From: Pirellula staleyi DSM 6068
Lineage (GTDB): Bacteria > Planctomycetota > Planctomycetia > Pirellulales > Pirellulaceae
DNA length: 64,000 bases
Direction: 5' to 3'
Assembly (NCBI GenBank): GCA_945900945.1
Contig: CAMDKL010000004.1
Location: 1 to 64,000 of the forward strand
Below the pieces are notes generated by a model, which was not told the origin of the DNA, did no database searches, and saw nothing but the letters and a program-made list of their open reading frames with translations. The position numbers and the translations under genes are program-made. This document shows, piece by piece, positions 26,330 to 35,354 of this stretch. How positions within the stretch are numbered: the stretch's first letter is position 1; each line of letters opens with the position of its first letter.

Positions 26330-27595
26330 ATGGACAAGAAAAAAGCTGCCGTTGCATTCATTTTGGTAACTGTCTTACTCGATGTCCTGTCGTTGGGATT
26401 TGCGATTCCTGTCGTAGCAAAGTTGATCAGAAAGCTAGTTGATGGCGACGAGGTACTGGCGGCCCGGTATATCGGATTGTTTGGAACGATTTGGGCATTT
26501 ATGCAGTTTTTTTGTTCGCCGATCATGGGGGCATTGTCCGATCGGTTTGGACGACGCCCGGTGTTGCTAATATCCGCATTCGGACTCGGATTCGACTACA
26601 TCTTGCTTGCTTGGGCGCCTGATATTGCATGGCTAATAGTCGGTAGGGTCATCACTGGAATCACCGCCTCTAGTTTTTCAACCGCGCAAGCCTATTTAGC
26701 AGACGTCACGGCACCGGAAGATCGATCTGCTGCCTATGGAATGTTTGGGGCCGCATTTGGACTTGGGTTCGTATTAGGGCCAATCACTGGCGGATTGCTT
26801 TATGACGTTTCAGAAAGGCTTCCTTTTTGGGTTTCTGCCGGACTGACACTCACCAATGCGATGTACGGTTTTTTTATCCTTCCAGAGTCGCTGCCGCCAG
26901 AGAAACGAAGGGCATTCAGTTGGTTGCGAGCCAATCCGATTGGCTCGCTCCGAATGCTCGCTTCCAAGACAGGACTGTTGCCGATGGCAATGATCCTTTT
27001 TTTGTACCAACTCTCACACCAAGTATTCCAAACTGTCTTTGTCATCTATACGGACACGCGGTTTGACTGGAACGGTAAAATGGTAGGTTCTGCCCTGGCA
27101 ATCGTCGGCATTTTGAACTTCATCGTGCAGGGTGGACTCATCCGGCCAGCAGTCAAGCGATACGGCGAGCGAGTGCTTGTTTTCGTCGGACTGCTCAGTG
27201 GGATCATCGGTTTCGCATCGTATTCGATCGCGTGGACGGGTCCGATATTTTTCGGATGCACCATTTTTTTTGGTTTAATGGGATTCTTCAGCGCGTCCAT
27301 CCAAGGGGTAATGTCCAAGTCGCTCGGGACAAATGAACAAGGTCAACTTTCGGGTACATTCAGTTCGCTCAACGGAATCGCTGGCATGATTGGCCCAACC
27401 TTATTTACGGAGGTGTTCCGTTGGACTATCGTACGCGATACGAGTACCTATTTCCCAGGAGCCCCCTTTGCATTAGCTGCTGCGGTATTGATGGTAGCAC
27501 TTGTGCTTGCTACTCAATTCGTTCCGAAAACCATCACGCCACCGGAACAACCCCTAGCCGATTCCGCGACACGCGACGACCAGCCTTTGAAGTAA
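26330..27595 (+). CDS. MFS transporter, TetA-like drug/metabolite exporter
   Basis: Major facilitator superfamily proton antiporter of 421 residues with about 12 hydrophobic segments. The N-terminus (FILVTVLLDVLSLGFAIPVVAKLI) matches the D-x-x-x-x-G-xx-xP pattern of the tetracycline-resistance (DHA1) branch. Motif A is GALSDRFGRRPVLL, the loop between helices 2 and 3. An LGPITGGLL motif (antiporter motif C, residues ~143-151) supports export. It could pump a drug or an endogenous metabolite; true tetracycline resistance cannot be inferred from these motifs. Its stop is only 17 bp before the start of the DUF1587/1592 gene, so the genes may share a transcript. Confidence 0.88.
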   Translation: MDKKKAAVAFILVTVLLDVLSLGFAIPVVAKLIRKLVDGDEVLAARYIGLFGTIWAFMQFFCSPIMGALSDRFGRRPVLLISAFGLGFDYILLAWAPDIAWLIVGRVITGITASSFSTAQAYLADVTAPEDRSAAYGMFGAAFGLGFVLGPITGGLLYDVSERLPFWVSAGLTLTNAMYGFFILPESLPPEKRRAFSWLRANPIGSLRMLASKTGLLPMAMILFLYQLSHQVFQTVFVIYTDTRFDWNGKMVGSALAIVGILNFIVQGGLIRPAVKRYGERVLVFVGLLSGIIGFASYSIAWTGPIFFGCTIFFGLMGFFSASIQGVMSKSLGTNEQGQLSGTFSSLNGIAGMIGPTLFTEVFRWTIVRDTSTYFPGAPFALAAAVLMVALVLATQFVPKTITPPEQPLADSATRDDQPLK

Positions 27596-27612
27596 TTGAG
27601 GCATCAAGATTT

Positions 27613-30087
27613 ATGAACCTCATCACCATAATTCGCCGGCGCCAATTCCTGCGAGATAGCGGTATGAACTGGTTACCGCTGCTGTTGGCGATGATTCTCG
27701 GTGGAGTGTCTGGCGAATTGGTTTTAGTCCATTCTGCATCAGCCAACGCGACATCGGCATCGGACGTCTTTTTTAGGCAGTTCCTTGCACAACATTGTCA
27801 CCGCTGTCATGCAGGTTCTAGGCCGAAAGGTGAGTTTCACCAGGAAAGCTTGTCGCAAGATTTCGCCGATGAACCTAACCGCAGGCATTGGTCGAAAGTA
27901 CTTGAACAACTCAAGGAAGGAACCATGCCCCCGATGGAGGAACCGCGTCCACCTGCGGCCGAAGTTAAAAGGATGGTGGAGTGGATTGGCAAACATCTTG
28001 TCGAAGCGGAAAGGGAGCAAGATGCCACTCAAGGCCGCGTTGTCATGCGCCGCCTCAGTCGAGCCGAATACGAGAATACGGTACGCGACCTGCTAGGTGT
28101 TGAAGTGGATTTGAATGACTTGTTACCCCTTGAGTCCACTTCGGAAGGCTTCGACAACAGCGCCGAGGCATTGCACATCTCGTCGTATCTGATGGAGAAT
28201 TATTTGGAAGCCGCCAACCGAGTCTTGGATGCAGCAATCGCCAGCGGTTCGCGGCCTAACACGATTAAGAAGCGTTTCGATATCAAGGATGAAAAAACAG
28301 TCAAACCGACCGGCAGTGTTTATCGGCATGTGGATGAGGGTGTGGCAATTTTCAGTTCCTGGGTTTCTGCAAACATCCAAGTTAACCTGTGGCAGTTTCA
28401 GACCCGTGGCCGTGGCAAGTATCGCTTCCGTATCTCAGGCTATGGCTTTCAAACCGACAAGCCTGTTACGTTTCACGTGATGGCCGGGCCGATGAATGCG
28501 GCTGCCCAGCAGTACTTGCTCGGCTATTTCACAGTACCACCAGGTGAACCTACAGTGGTCGAGTTTGTTGAGCAGATGGAATCGGCACTGACCATTCGAA
28601 TCATAGCGGATGGGCTAGGTGCTATTCCGCCTCAAGTCGAAAAGGTTGGAGCCGAAAACTACAAGGGGCCAGGGCTACTCATTCAATGGGTTGACGTCGA
28701 GGGTCCGTTAGTAGACTCTTGGCCTCCCGAAAGCCATCGCAGAATCTTCGGTGATCTGAATCAGGTGTCGATACCCGGCCCTGACAATTCCAATGGCCGT
28801 GAAGTCGTTTCGAAGGACCCTTTGGTGGATGCAGAGCGCATCCTACTGGACTTCGCCCGCCGTGCATTTCGACGAGCCGTGACAAAAGACGACATTCAGC
28901 CGTTCCTTGCACGTGTAAGCACCAAGCTGGAACAAGGCTACTCGTTCGAGCAAGCCATGCGAGTTGCACTAAAGGGCGTGATGGTTTCACCCCATTTTCT
29001 GTATCTTCGCGAAAAGCCGGGTAAGTTAGACGATTCAGCCCTGGCCGCTAGACTTTCCTACTTCTTGTGGAGTTCGATGCCCGATGAAGAATTGATGGTG
29101 CTGGCTGAACAAGGTCAGTTGAACCATCCGGAACGGCTGCGAGAGCAGGTGGAGCGAATGCTTCGGGAGCCCAAGGCCACTGCGTTCACCAAGAATTTTG
29201 TCAGTCAATGGCTTGGATTGCAAGCCATAGATTCGACCTCGCCCGATGGAATGCTCTACCCCGAGTACGATGACGTGCTCAAGGTTTCGATGGTCAAAGA
29301 AGTGCAGTTGTTCTTCGATGAAATATTGAAGAATGATCTTAGTCTAACCAACTTTACGGTCTCCAATTTCAGCATGCTTAACGGCCGCCTAGCAAAACAG
29401 TATGGAATCCCAGGTGTGGAGGATGGACTGGAATTCCGCAAAGTCATGTTGCCCCCCGGCAGTCACCGAGGAGGTCTTTTGACCATGGGCGCAGTTTTGA
29501 AGGTCACTGCCAATGGTACTACGACGTCACCCATCATTCGAGGCGCCTGGGTTCTGGACCGTATCCTTGGAACTCCTCCGCCCAAGCCGACGGTCGATGT
29601 CGAAGCTGTCGAGCCTGATATTCGCGGTACAACAACGATCCGTAAACAACTTGCCAAGCATCGGGAGAACACGCAGTGTGCTGGCTGCCATGCGATCATC
29701 GATCCTCCCGGATTCGCTTTGGAGAATTTCGATGTTATTGGTGGTTGGCGAGACCGCTATCGGAGCATAGGCGAGGGAGAACCAGCCATGATTGATGGCC
29801 GCAAAATGGGCTATCGGAACGGTCCCGAGGTCGATTCCGGCGATATTTTGCCCGATGGCCGTCCGTTTACTAATATCGATGAATACAAAATGCTGCTGCT
29901 CAGCGACAAAGATCAGCTAGCTCGAGCTCTAGCTGGTAAACTGCTTAGCTATGCCACTGGCGCAGCGCCTACGATAGCCGATCAGGCGAATATCGAAAAA
30001 CTGATACGCAATGTTCGCATCAAGGATTACGGATTCAGGTCACTGGTGCATGAAATCGTGCAGAGCGAAGCATTTCAAACCAAGTGA
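27613..30087 (+). CDS. DUF1587/DUF1592/DUF1588/DUF1585 planctomycete cytochrome-like protein
   Basis: The open frame runs from 27421, inside the MFS gene, but the ATG at 27613 begins the signal region (with MNWLPLLLAMILGG) and has GAGG upstream; an ATG at 27664 is an alternative. The 824-residue product contains a first heme-type motif CHRCH at residues 62-66, then DUF1587 (LSRAEYENTVRDLLGVEVDL). A carbohydrate-binding-like sandwich comes next, followed by DUF1592 (AARLSYFLWSSMPDEELM) and DUF1588 (RGGLLTMGAVLKVTANG, SPIIRGAWVLDRILG). A second CAGCH motif lies at residues 689-693 (CHAIIDPPGFALENFD), and DUF1585 ends the protein (GKLLSYATGAAPT). All domains expected for the family are present. 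The usual partner, a DUF1552 gene, follows 36 bp downstream. The biochemical role is unproven. Confidence 0.93.
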   Translation: MNLITIIRRRQFLRDSGMNWLPLLLAMILGGVSGELVLVHSASANATSASDVFFRQFLAQHCHRCHAGSRPKGEFHQESLSQDFADEPNRRHWSKVLEQLKEGTMPPMEEPRPPAAEVKRMVEWIGKHLVEAEREQDATQGRVVMRRLSRAEYENTVRDLLGVEVDLNDLLPLESTSEGFDNSAEALHISSYLMENYLEAANRVLDAAIASGSRPNTIKKRFDIKDEKTVKPTGSVYRHVDEGVAIFSSWVSANIQVNLWQFQTRGRGKYRFRISGYGFQTDKPVTFHVMAGPMNAAAQQYLLGYFTVPPGEPTVVEFVEQMESALTIRIIADGLGAIPPQVEKVGAENYKGPGLLIQWVDVEGPLVDSWPPESHRRIFGDLNQVSIPGPDNSNGREVVSKDPLVDAERILLDFARRAFRRAVTKDDIQPFLARVSTKLEQGYSFEQAMRVALKGVMVSPHFLYLREKPGKLDDSALAARLSYFLWSSMPDEELMVLAEQGQLNHPERLREQVERMLREPKATAFTKNFVSQWLGLQAIDSTSPDGMLYPEYDDVLKVSMVKEVQLFFDEILKNDLSLTNFTVSNFSMLNGRLAKQYGIPGVEDGLEFRKVMLPPGSHRGGLLTMGAVLKVTANGTTTSPIIRGAWVLDRILGTPPPKPTVDVEAVEPDIRGTTTIRKQLAKHRENTQCAGCHAIIDPPGFALENFDVIGGWRDRYRSIGEGEPAMIDGRKMGYRNGPEVDSGDILPDGRPFTNIDEYKMLLLSDKDQLARALAGKLLSYATGAAPTIADQANIEKLIRNVRIKDYGFRSLVHEIVQSEAFQTK

Positions 30088-30123
30088 TTCCGATACTAGG
30101 CAACGAACCATAGGAAATTGGTT

Positions 30124-31389
30124 ATGAGAATTCCTCGCAGACGATTCCTTCGAGCCTCCGGTGTAGCATTGGCATTGCCCTGCCTCGATGCATTTACATC
30201 CGCTCGAGCCGCAACATGCACCACAGAGCCAATTCGACGAATGCTCTGTATCTGCGCACCCCTCGGATTGTATTCTCCCGATTTTTTTCCAGAGAAGGCA
30301 GGTAAGGATTACGATTTAACTCCCTACCTCGAATTGCTTCAGGATTACCGATCTGATTTCACGGTAATCTCCGGTCTATCGCATGTGGGAACCAATCCTG
30401 GATTTGCGCACCAAGCGACAGCCAGCTTTTTGACAGGAATGCCAGGGGCCGGTAGGCCTGGTTTTCAAAACGCCATTTCGTTGGATCAGTTCGCAGCGGA
30501 ACACATCGGAGCTCAAACGCGTTTTCCTAGCCTGACATTATCGGGCGAAGGACTAGGCTTGTCGTGGACCCGTACCGGAGCGATTGTTCCAGCCGCAAGT
30601 TCACCCTCTCGCGTATTCTCGCAATTGTTTCTCGATGGGCGTTCGAACGAAGTCCAAGCCCAGATACGTCGTCTTGAAGATGGCCAAAGTATATTGGATG
30701 ACGTTCGCAATCAGGCTACGGATCTACGCTCTTTCCTCGGTTCCAATGATCGCGACAAACTGGATGAGTATCTCACCAGTGTGCGGTCGCTCGAAACCAA
30801 ACTGCTCAGGGATGAGGGCTGGGTTAATACTCCTAAGCCGAAAGTCAAAGTCGAGCCACCCAACGATATTTCCAATGCGGCCGATCTGATCGGTCGAACT
30901 CGATTGCTATTCGACCTTGCCCATCTCGCGTTCGAAACCGACTCGACCCGTTTGATTACGATCATGCTCGCTGGTTCTACGTTTGCTCCGCCAATACAAG
31001 GCGTCTCTCTAGGCCATCACGACCTTTCACACCATGGCAAAGATCCAGGAAAACTGGAGCAACTCAAAAGAGTCGAGCAAGAGACGATCATTACGGTGCG
31101 AGATCTTTTGGCTAAATTGAAAGGGACTCAAGAAGAGGAATCGAATTTGCTAGACAGTACTATGGTCTTCCTTGGAAGCAACCTGGGTGATGCCAGTAGC
31201 CACTCGGTCAAGAATCTACCCGCTCTGCTCTGCGGAGGTGGCTTCCGACATGGTCAACATCTTGTATTCGATCCGCAGAATCCTACTCCATTATGTAACC
31301 TCTATGTGAGCATGCTTCAGAGGCTGGGTATATCGGTCGACAAGTTTAGTTCCAGCACGGGGACACTTACCGGGTTGGAAGCAACTTAA
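30124..31389 (+). CDS. DUF1552 Tat-exported protein
   Basis: DUF1552 proteins are sulfatase/phosphatase-fold-like exported proteins that pair with DUF1587/1592 proteins in Planctomycetota and some other phyla. The ATG at 30124 is preferred to the TTG at 30118 because it follows AGGA by about 8 nt. It begins directly with the twin-arginine signal (RIPRRRFLRASGVALALP). The 422-residue length and segments such as RRMLCICAPLGLYSPDFFPE, HQATASFLTGMP, SLDQFAAEHIG, DEYLTSVRSLE and HHDLSHHGKDPGK fit the family well. It lies 36 bp behind its partner gene and closes the cluster. After it comes a 290-bp gap with nothing recognisable before the convergent ALDH gene. Confidence 0.93.
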   Translation: MRIPRRRFLRASGVALALPCLDAFTSARAATCTTEPIRRMLCICAPLGLYSPDFFPEKAGKDYDLTPYLELLQDYRSDFTVISGLSHVGTNPGFAHQATASFLTGMPGAGRPGFQNAISLDQFAAEHIGAQTRFPSLTLSGEGLGLSWTRTGAIVPAASSPSRVFSQLFLDGRSNEVQAQIRRLEDGQSILDDVRNQATDLRSFLGSNDRDKLDEYLTSVRSLETKLLRDEGWVNTPKPKVKVEPPNDISNAADLIGRTRLLFDLAHLAFETDSTRLITIMLAGSTFAPPIQGVSLGHHDLSHHGKDPGKLEQLKRVEQETIITVRDLLAKLKGTQEEESNLLDSTMVFLGSNLGDASSHSVKNLPALLCGGGFRHGQHLVFDPQNPTPLCNLYVSMLQRLGISVDKFSSSTGTLTGLEAT

Positions 31390-31679
31390 AACCAATCAAC
31401 ATGTTTTCAACCTCATCAGCCATCAACGTGAGCAGCGTTGCTAATCTGCTTCTTGTCTGCAAGCAGTTCAGATAAGTCATCCATGGCGTCCTTGCGGATA
31501 TCGTTCTCGGAAATACATCGAAAATGGTAACCGTTCACGGCCTTCGGCCATGCAAAATCATGTTCGCGCTACGAGGACGATAGATCATTCGTCGATGGCA
31601 ACAACGATCACTTGGGTTATTGCAATCTCATGCGTGAGGCTTTTTTGGCTCTCAAAGACGCAAGGGCGCAAAGAATAAT

Positions 31680-33119
31680 TTAAACCGTTTGAGCCACGCG
31701 CATGGGAACCACCTGGTATGCTCTCGACCGGAAAAGAAAATCAATCAAGTTCCCTTCGTGTGGCTGCAACCAATTCAAGCGACTCGTTGGCATCGGACCG
31801 ATATTCAATCGGTCAATATGTGTCGCATTGGTTAGGTCGTCGATCCATGCTGCGTCTGCAGTTAGAGCAGTGCCAACCAGGGTTGGACCAATAGACTTGA
31901 TCATGTCTTTTTGGCTGCATTGAACTACCGAAACGAACGGGAACATATATTCCTTCATTGCAACAGCGCGTTGCGGCGAGTCGGCGGTGACGACCATGGG
32001 TCGCAAATACGCAGCTCTTTCGCGTTCGACTAGCCGTTCGCCATACGAGGCAGTCATGTCGATAACGCCGGACTCGGCAATATCCTGCTGAACCATAGCG
32101 TATGTCCCTTTTGCCATTAGAGGATTGGTGAACGCCGCGAGCGCCGCTTTGGGATTATTCGGCGGCAGAATCTCGGTTGCTCCTATTTTTGCAGCAAGCG
32201 CCTCACCAATCGCTTTGGTATGGCGTGAGGCCCAAATGCCCGAACAATTGATGCAGCTACGACCTGAATTGCTCAACACGCTTTCGACCATCATGTCGAG
32301 ATAGTCTTCCCATTGATCAACAACATCGTCACCGATGAGAATCTTGGAAAATCCTGGACCATGTGCTTGTACCTTTGAGTTGCCTGAATACTGTTCGACG
32401 GTTTGGGCGCTGCCGAAAATCATGCTTCGAGAACATTTGTTCAAAATGGTGGAACCAACATCGTGGCCGCCTGGATATAGACAAAAGGCTTCTGCCGGAA
32501 TGCCTGCCTCAATAAAAGCGCTGATCATGCGGTAGGGTGTCCAAGGTTCTTGCGAACCAGGCTTGAGAACCAACCCAACTTGGAGCGGAACGGCAGGAAG
32601 CCACAGGGTGTGAACGCCAGGTGAGTTGTTAGGAAGCACCGCACCTAGTACAGGCGTCTGGCATTGAAAACTCACTGTCACGTTGCGCCCCTCTTCGCCA
32701 TAGCCTCGAGAGAAAATCTCGAGATCGAGACCACGAGTCAATGAATCTAGAATGGTGTCGATATTGCTCAGGACGAAACAATTTTTCTGCATGTTGTTTC
32801 GACACATGTGCTCGGGTAGCCCCGTGCTTGCCGATTGCTGATGGATAAAATCGTCAACCGATTGATGTCCGTCGCCGAGCGGCAGTGTCTCATGTTCGAA
32901 CATGTGTGCAGCTTTCTTGCACCGTGAAATCAAATCGGCTGTAGGAATCGACCTGAGTGCTTTCCTTGCATTGGAAGCCTTCCGCATGTCCATTTCGACC
33001 ATGCCACCATTGACTTGGCCAATTTTCGCGATGGGCTCGCCTGTGTCAAAGTGAAAGACTTCTTGAAAATCAAGCGACTTGTATTGCTTGCCCCAGCGAA
33101 TCGGATTGATGGTCAACAC
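31680..33119 (-). CDS. Aldehyde dehydrogenase-superfamily protein, reductase-type
   Basis: This 479-residue protein has the ALDH fold. It includes the cofactor-region segment LPNNSPGVHTLWLPA (residues 162-176), EAGIPAEAFCLYPGG, FGSAQTVEQY and the nucleophile region SNSGRSCINCSG, with Cys289 or Cys292 as the catalytic thiol. The strand that normally carries the general-base Glu (ELGGK) reads HGPGFSK (residues 253-259), so this Glu is missing. Loss of it is typical of acylating or reducing ALDHs, which do not hydrolyse the thioester. Together with the adenylating enzyme encoded 62 bp upstream it could reduce a carboxylic acid to an aldehyde, as GriC/GriD do in grixazone biosynthesis. The pairing and motifs are seen; the reaction is inferred. 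Confidence 0.83.
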   Translation of the reverse strand: MLTINPIRWGKQYKSLDFQEVFHFDTGEPIAKIGQVNGGMVEMDMRKASNARKALRSIPTADLISRCKKAAHMFEHETLPLGDGHQSVDDFIHQQSASTGLPEHMCRNNMQKNCFVLSNIDTILDSLTRGLDLEIFSRGYGEEGRNVTVSFQCQTPVLGAVLPNNSPGVHTLWLPAVPLQVGLVLKPGSQEPWTPYRMISAFIEAGIPAEAFCLYPGGHDVGSTILNKCSRSMIFGSAQTVEQYSGNSKVQAHGPGFSKILIGDDVVDQWEDYLDMMVESVLSNSGRSCINCSGIWASRHTKAIGEALAAKIGATEILPPNNPKAALAAFTNPLMAKGTYAMVQQDIAESGVIDMTASYGERLVERERAAYLRPMVVTADSPQRAVAMKEYMFPFVSVVQCSQKDMIKSIGPTLVGTALTADAAWIDDLTNATHIDRLNIGPMPTSRLNWLQPHEGNLIDFLFRSRAYQVVPMRVAQTV

Positions 33120-33181
33120 TGCAGATTAAACTCCCTAAAAACGGTTGGATACTATATTCGCCTAGGAAGGCGGGTTGATAA

Positions 33182-34312
33182 CTAGTAAACGCCCACAGTC
33201 GTCGAGGACGCAAAGGCTCGATACGGTCTTACACCACTTACTCCATCCCAAGGATATTTCTTGTAGGGCATCTCGCGTTCCCCCTCGTCTCGTTCGAGGA
33301 ACCCAGGTACAAAAAATTCTTTGGTCATCGTATATAGTTTAACACGCCCTGTTTCGCCGTATCCAACCACCTTGGTGTGGTCTTCGAAATCGACAACTTC
33401 AACGACGGCTCGCGGCTGCGGAGCATAGTAAGCAATCGTGTACCCGTCATCAATTGTCACAGGTCTTGAACAAGCTAACCCCATGAGTGTGTTGCCATAG
33501 GTGGGGGTCATATAAACGCCGCTTTCCTCGGCTGGGCCACCGAGTAGTTCTTCAACGCAGAAGCGGGTCCATTGCGGTGTGAACTCGGTCCCACCTGAGA
33601 AAATCCCTGTAATCCCGATTTCCTGAATACTCGTGTCTTTCTCAGCAAGTCCAACTGCGAGCGACTCGAGCAACTTTGGGGTCGTGAACATGCATTTGAT
33701 ATCGTGGTTCGCGGTCAAAACGGTGATCGCTTGGTCGATGCAGTGCCGTTTGTATTCTTCCAGATGCTCCATCCAACCCTTTTTAATCAGTTTGACTACC
33801 CAGCGAGGATCCAAATCGATGCAAAAACATATTCCACCTCGATATTGACAAAGGTGCTCAATGGCCAACCGAAGTCGCCGTGGACCCGATGGGCCGAGCA
33901 TCAGCCAGTTGGATCCTTTTGGGAAATACTCATCGGGCAGCGTATGACTAAATAGCTCGTAATCGATTTTGAAATCATCGATCACCATTCGACTTTTCGG
34001 TATCCCGGTTGTTCCACCTGTTTCAAATACGTAAGCTGGCTTTCCGAGCAAACCCTTGGGAATCCATCGGTTAATCGGGCCGCCTCGAAGCCATTCGTCT
34101 TCAAACTCTGGGAACTTCTTCAAATCATCGAACACCTTGACATCTTTCAGCGGATCGAACTTGAACTCCGCTTTTTTAGCAAGCCAAAACGGGGAACCGG
34201 TCGAGTCGTGAAAGTGCCACTGCACGGTTTCAAACGTTTGTTGGTCAAGGGCTTGTTTTGCATTAGTGGTTTGCTCATTGGTGGCCAACCAAGCAGGTGT
34301 TGAAACGGTCAT
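33182..34312 (-). CDS. Adenylate-forming enzyme, PaaK-like, without C-terminal domain
   Basis: The product (376 residues) carries the AMP-binding P-loop motif ETGGTTGIPKSR (residues 97-108), the later ATP motifs (FSGGTEFTP, MTPTYGNTLMG) and the GYGETGRVKLYT core motif at 317-328. These relate it to phenylacetate-CoA ligase (PaaK) and its relatives. After the hinge region (LERDEGERE, residue ~339) only about 30 residues remain, so the mobile C-terminal subdomain with the usual catalytic lysine is essentially missing. CoA-ligase activity may therefore be lost, leaving adenylation and transfer of the acyl group to the neighbouring ALDH. It is the upstream gene of the pair, and an alpha/beta hydrolase gene lies 180 bp further upstream on the same strand. 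The substrate is unknown; aromatic or long-chain acids are plausible. Confidence 0.8.
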   Translation of the reverse strand: MTVSTPAWLATNEQTTNAKQALDQQTFETVQWHFHDSTGSPFWLAKKAEFKFDPLKDVKVFDDLKKFPEFEDEWLRGGPINRWIPKGLLGKPAYVFETGGTTGIPKSRMVIDDFKIDYELFSHTLPDEYFPKGSNWLMLGPSGPRRLRLAIEHLCQYRGGICFCIDLDPRWVVKLIKKGWMEHLEEYKRHCIDQAITVLTANHDIKCMFTTPKLLESLAVGLAEKDTSIQEIGITGIFSGGTEFTPQWTRFCVEELLGGPAEESGVYMTPTYGNTLMGLACSRPVTIDDGYTIAYYAPQPRAVVEVVDFEDHTKVVGYGETGRVKLYTMTKEFFVPGFLERDEGEREMPYKKYPWDGVSGVRPYRAFASSTTVGVY

Positions 34313-34493
34313 GGATTCGTTAATGCGGAAAGAGGCTTGGAGCTATCGCTCTACGGATGAAACTGTAAACGGATAAGACATTGTAACCGAATTTCAAAAC
34401 ATACAAAACGCATGCTTCTTAGGAAGGAGTGGCAAAATCGTCGCTCGGGTCCACAGCCGGAGAATTTCGAATACCCCTGGGCCAAGACGAGGT

Positions 34494-35354
34494 TTACGAC
34501 AACCTACTGGACCACGTGCGTATACACTCGCCCAGCGGTGCAGTAGCATCGCGATAGGAATGGTCGGCATTGGAAACTACGCAAACGGTATGCTTTTCAG
34601 AGCCCTTGACTTGGTTTGCAAGTTGTTTTTTCAATTCGTTGTCAGCATCCTTGAAATTCGCAGATCCACCCTCAACTTCATATTGCCCAAACGTCCAGAG
34701 CGTCGGTACACAAATCCTTTTTGCCATTGCTAGGTAGTCGTACTTTTCACCGCTTCCGTACTTGTCTTTGTAGGTCTCTGCGCAAACCCACATGGGTAAA
34801 GGGAAACGAACCTTCATAACCAAATCCGGATGCCCGGAATCGCATTTTTGGTTGGAGTCTTGCAAATGCTTAAGGAAAACGGCTCCTCGGACAGGATCGC
34901 GTAGGAGCAAATCTGTGTTGAGCCTTGGGGGTGACACAGCTACCAGAGCCCTTAGATACTCGCTGTTCTTGAGGCTCCACAATACGCACTTGATTGCACC
35001 AAGGCTATGGCCCAGCAGCGAGACGCTTTGGAATCCCTTTCGAGTCAAGAACTGGAACCAAGCATCCAAATCGAGCTGGCTTGAAGAAACAATTTCGATT
35101 TGCGACCCGACACGCATTGGGGTTGGTCCGGAATTGAAACTCAATATGTCATGCCCTCGCGTATTGATGAGGAGCACGGCGGAATCTTCGTTCGCCAGCT
35201 GCCTGCTCAGTTCTAGAAGAAGGTTGGAACTGTAGAAATTACTGTTTACACCGTGTACCAAGATCCACGCATGACGTGACCGTATTGGCTCAGACAAAAA
35301 ACCATGCAGTCGAACGCCGTCGCTCGTATTGGTTTGAACTAATGTTCCAAGCAT
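34494..35354 (-). CDS. Alpha/beta hydrolase
   Basis: This is a 286-residue serine hydrolase of the alpha/beta fold with the nucleophile elbow GHSLG at residues 115-119 (Ser117). The oxyanion region is ILVHGVNSNFY, and the probable catalytic His lies in SNADHSYRD near the C-terminus. The acid residue is probably in the FGQYEVEGG region, but I cannot be certain. There is no signal peptide, so it is cytoplasmic. The start overlaps the end of the broken secreted-protein gene upstream by 16 bp. Its position behind the adenylating enzyme/ALDH pair on the same strand (180 bp gap) makes a link to the same acyl substrate possible, for example ester cleavage, but this is inference. Confidence 0.85.
   Translation of the reverse strand: MLGTLVQTNTSDGVRLHGFLSEPIRSRHAWILVHGVNSNFYSSNLLLELSRQLANEDSAVLLINTRGHDILSFNSGPTPMRVGSQIEIVSSSQLDLDAWFQFLTRKGFQSVSLLGHSLGAIKCVLWSLKNSEYLRALVAVSPPRLNTDLLLRDPVRGAVFLKHLQDSNQKCDSGHPDLVMKVRFPLPMWVCAETYKDKYGSGEKYDYLAMAKRICVPTLWTFGQYEVEGGSANFKDADNELKKQLANQVKGSEKHTVCVVSNADHSYRDATAPLGECIRTWSSRLS

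Noticed and set aside
31390-31679. Gap after the DUF1552 gene checked for RNA genes or terminators
   Set aside because: No hairpin with a T-run, no tRNA-like fold and no convincing small frame was seen.
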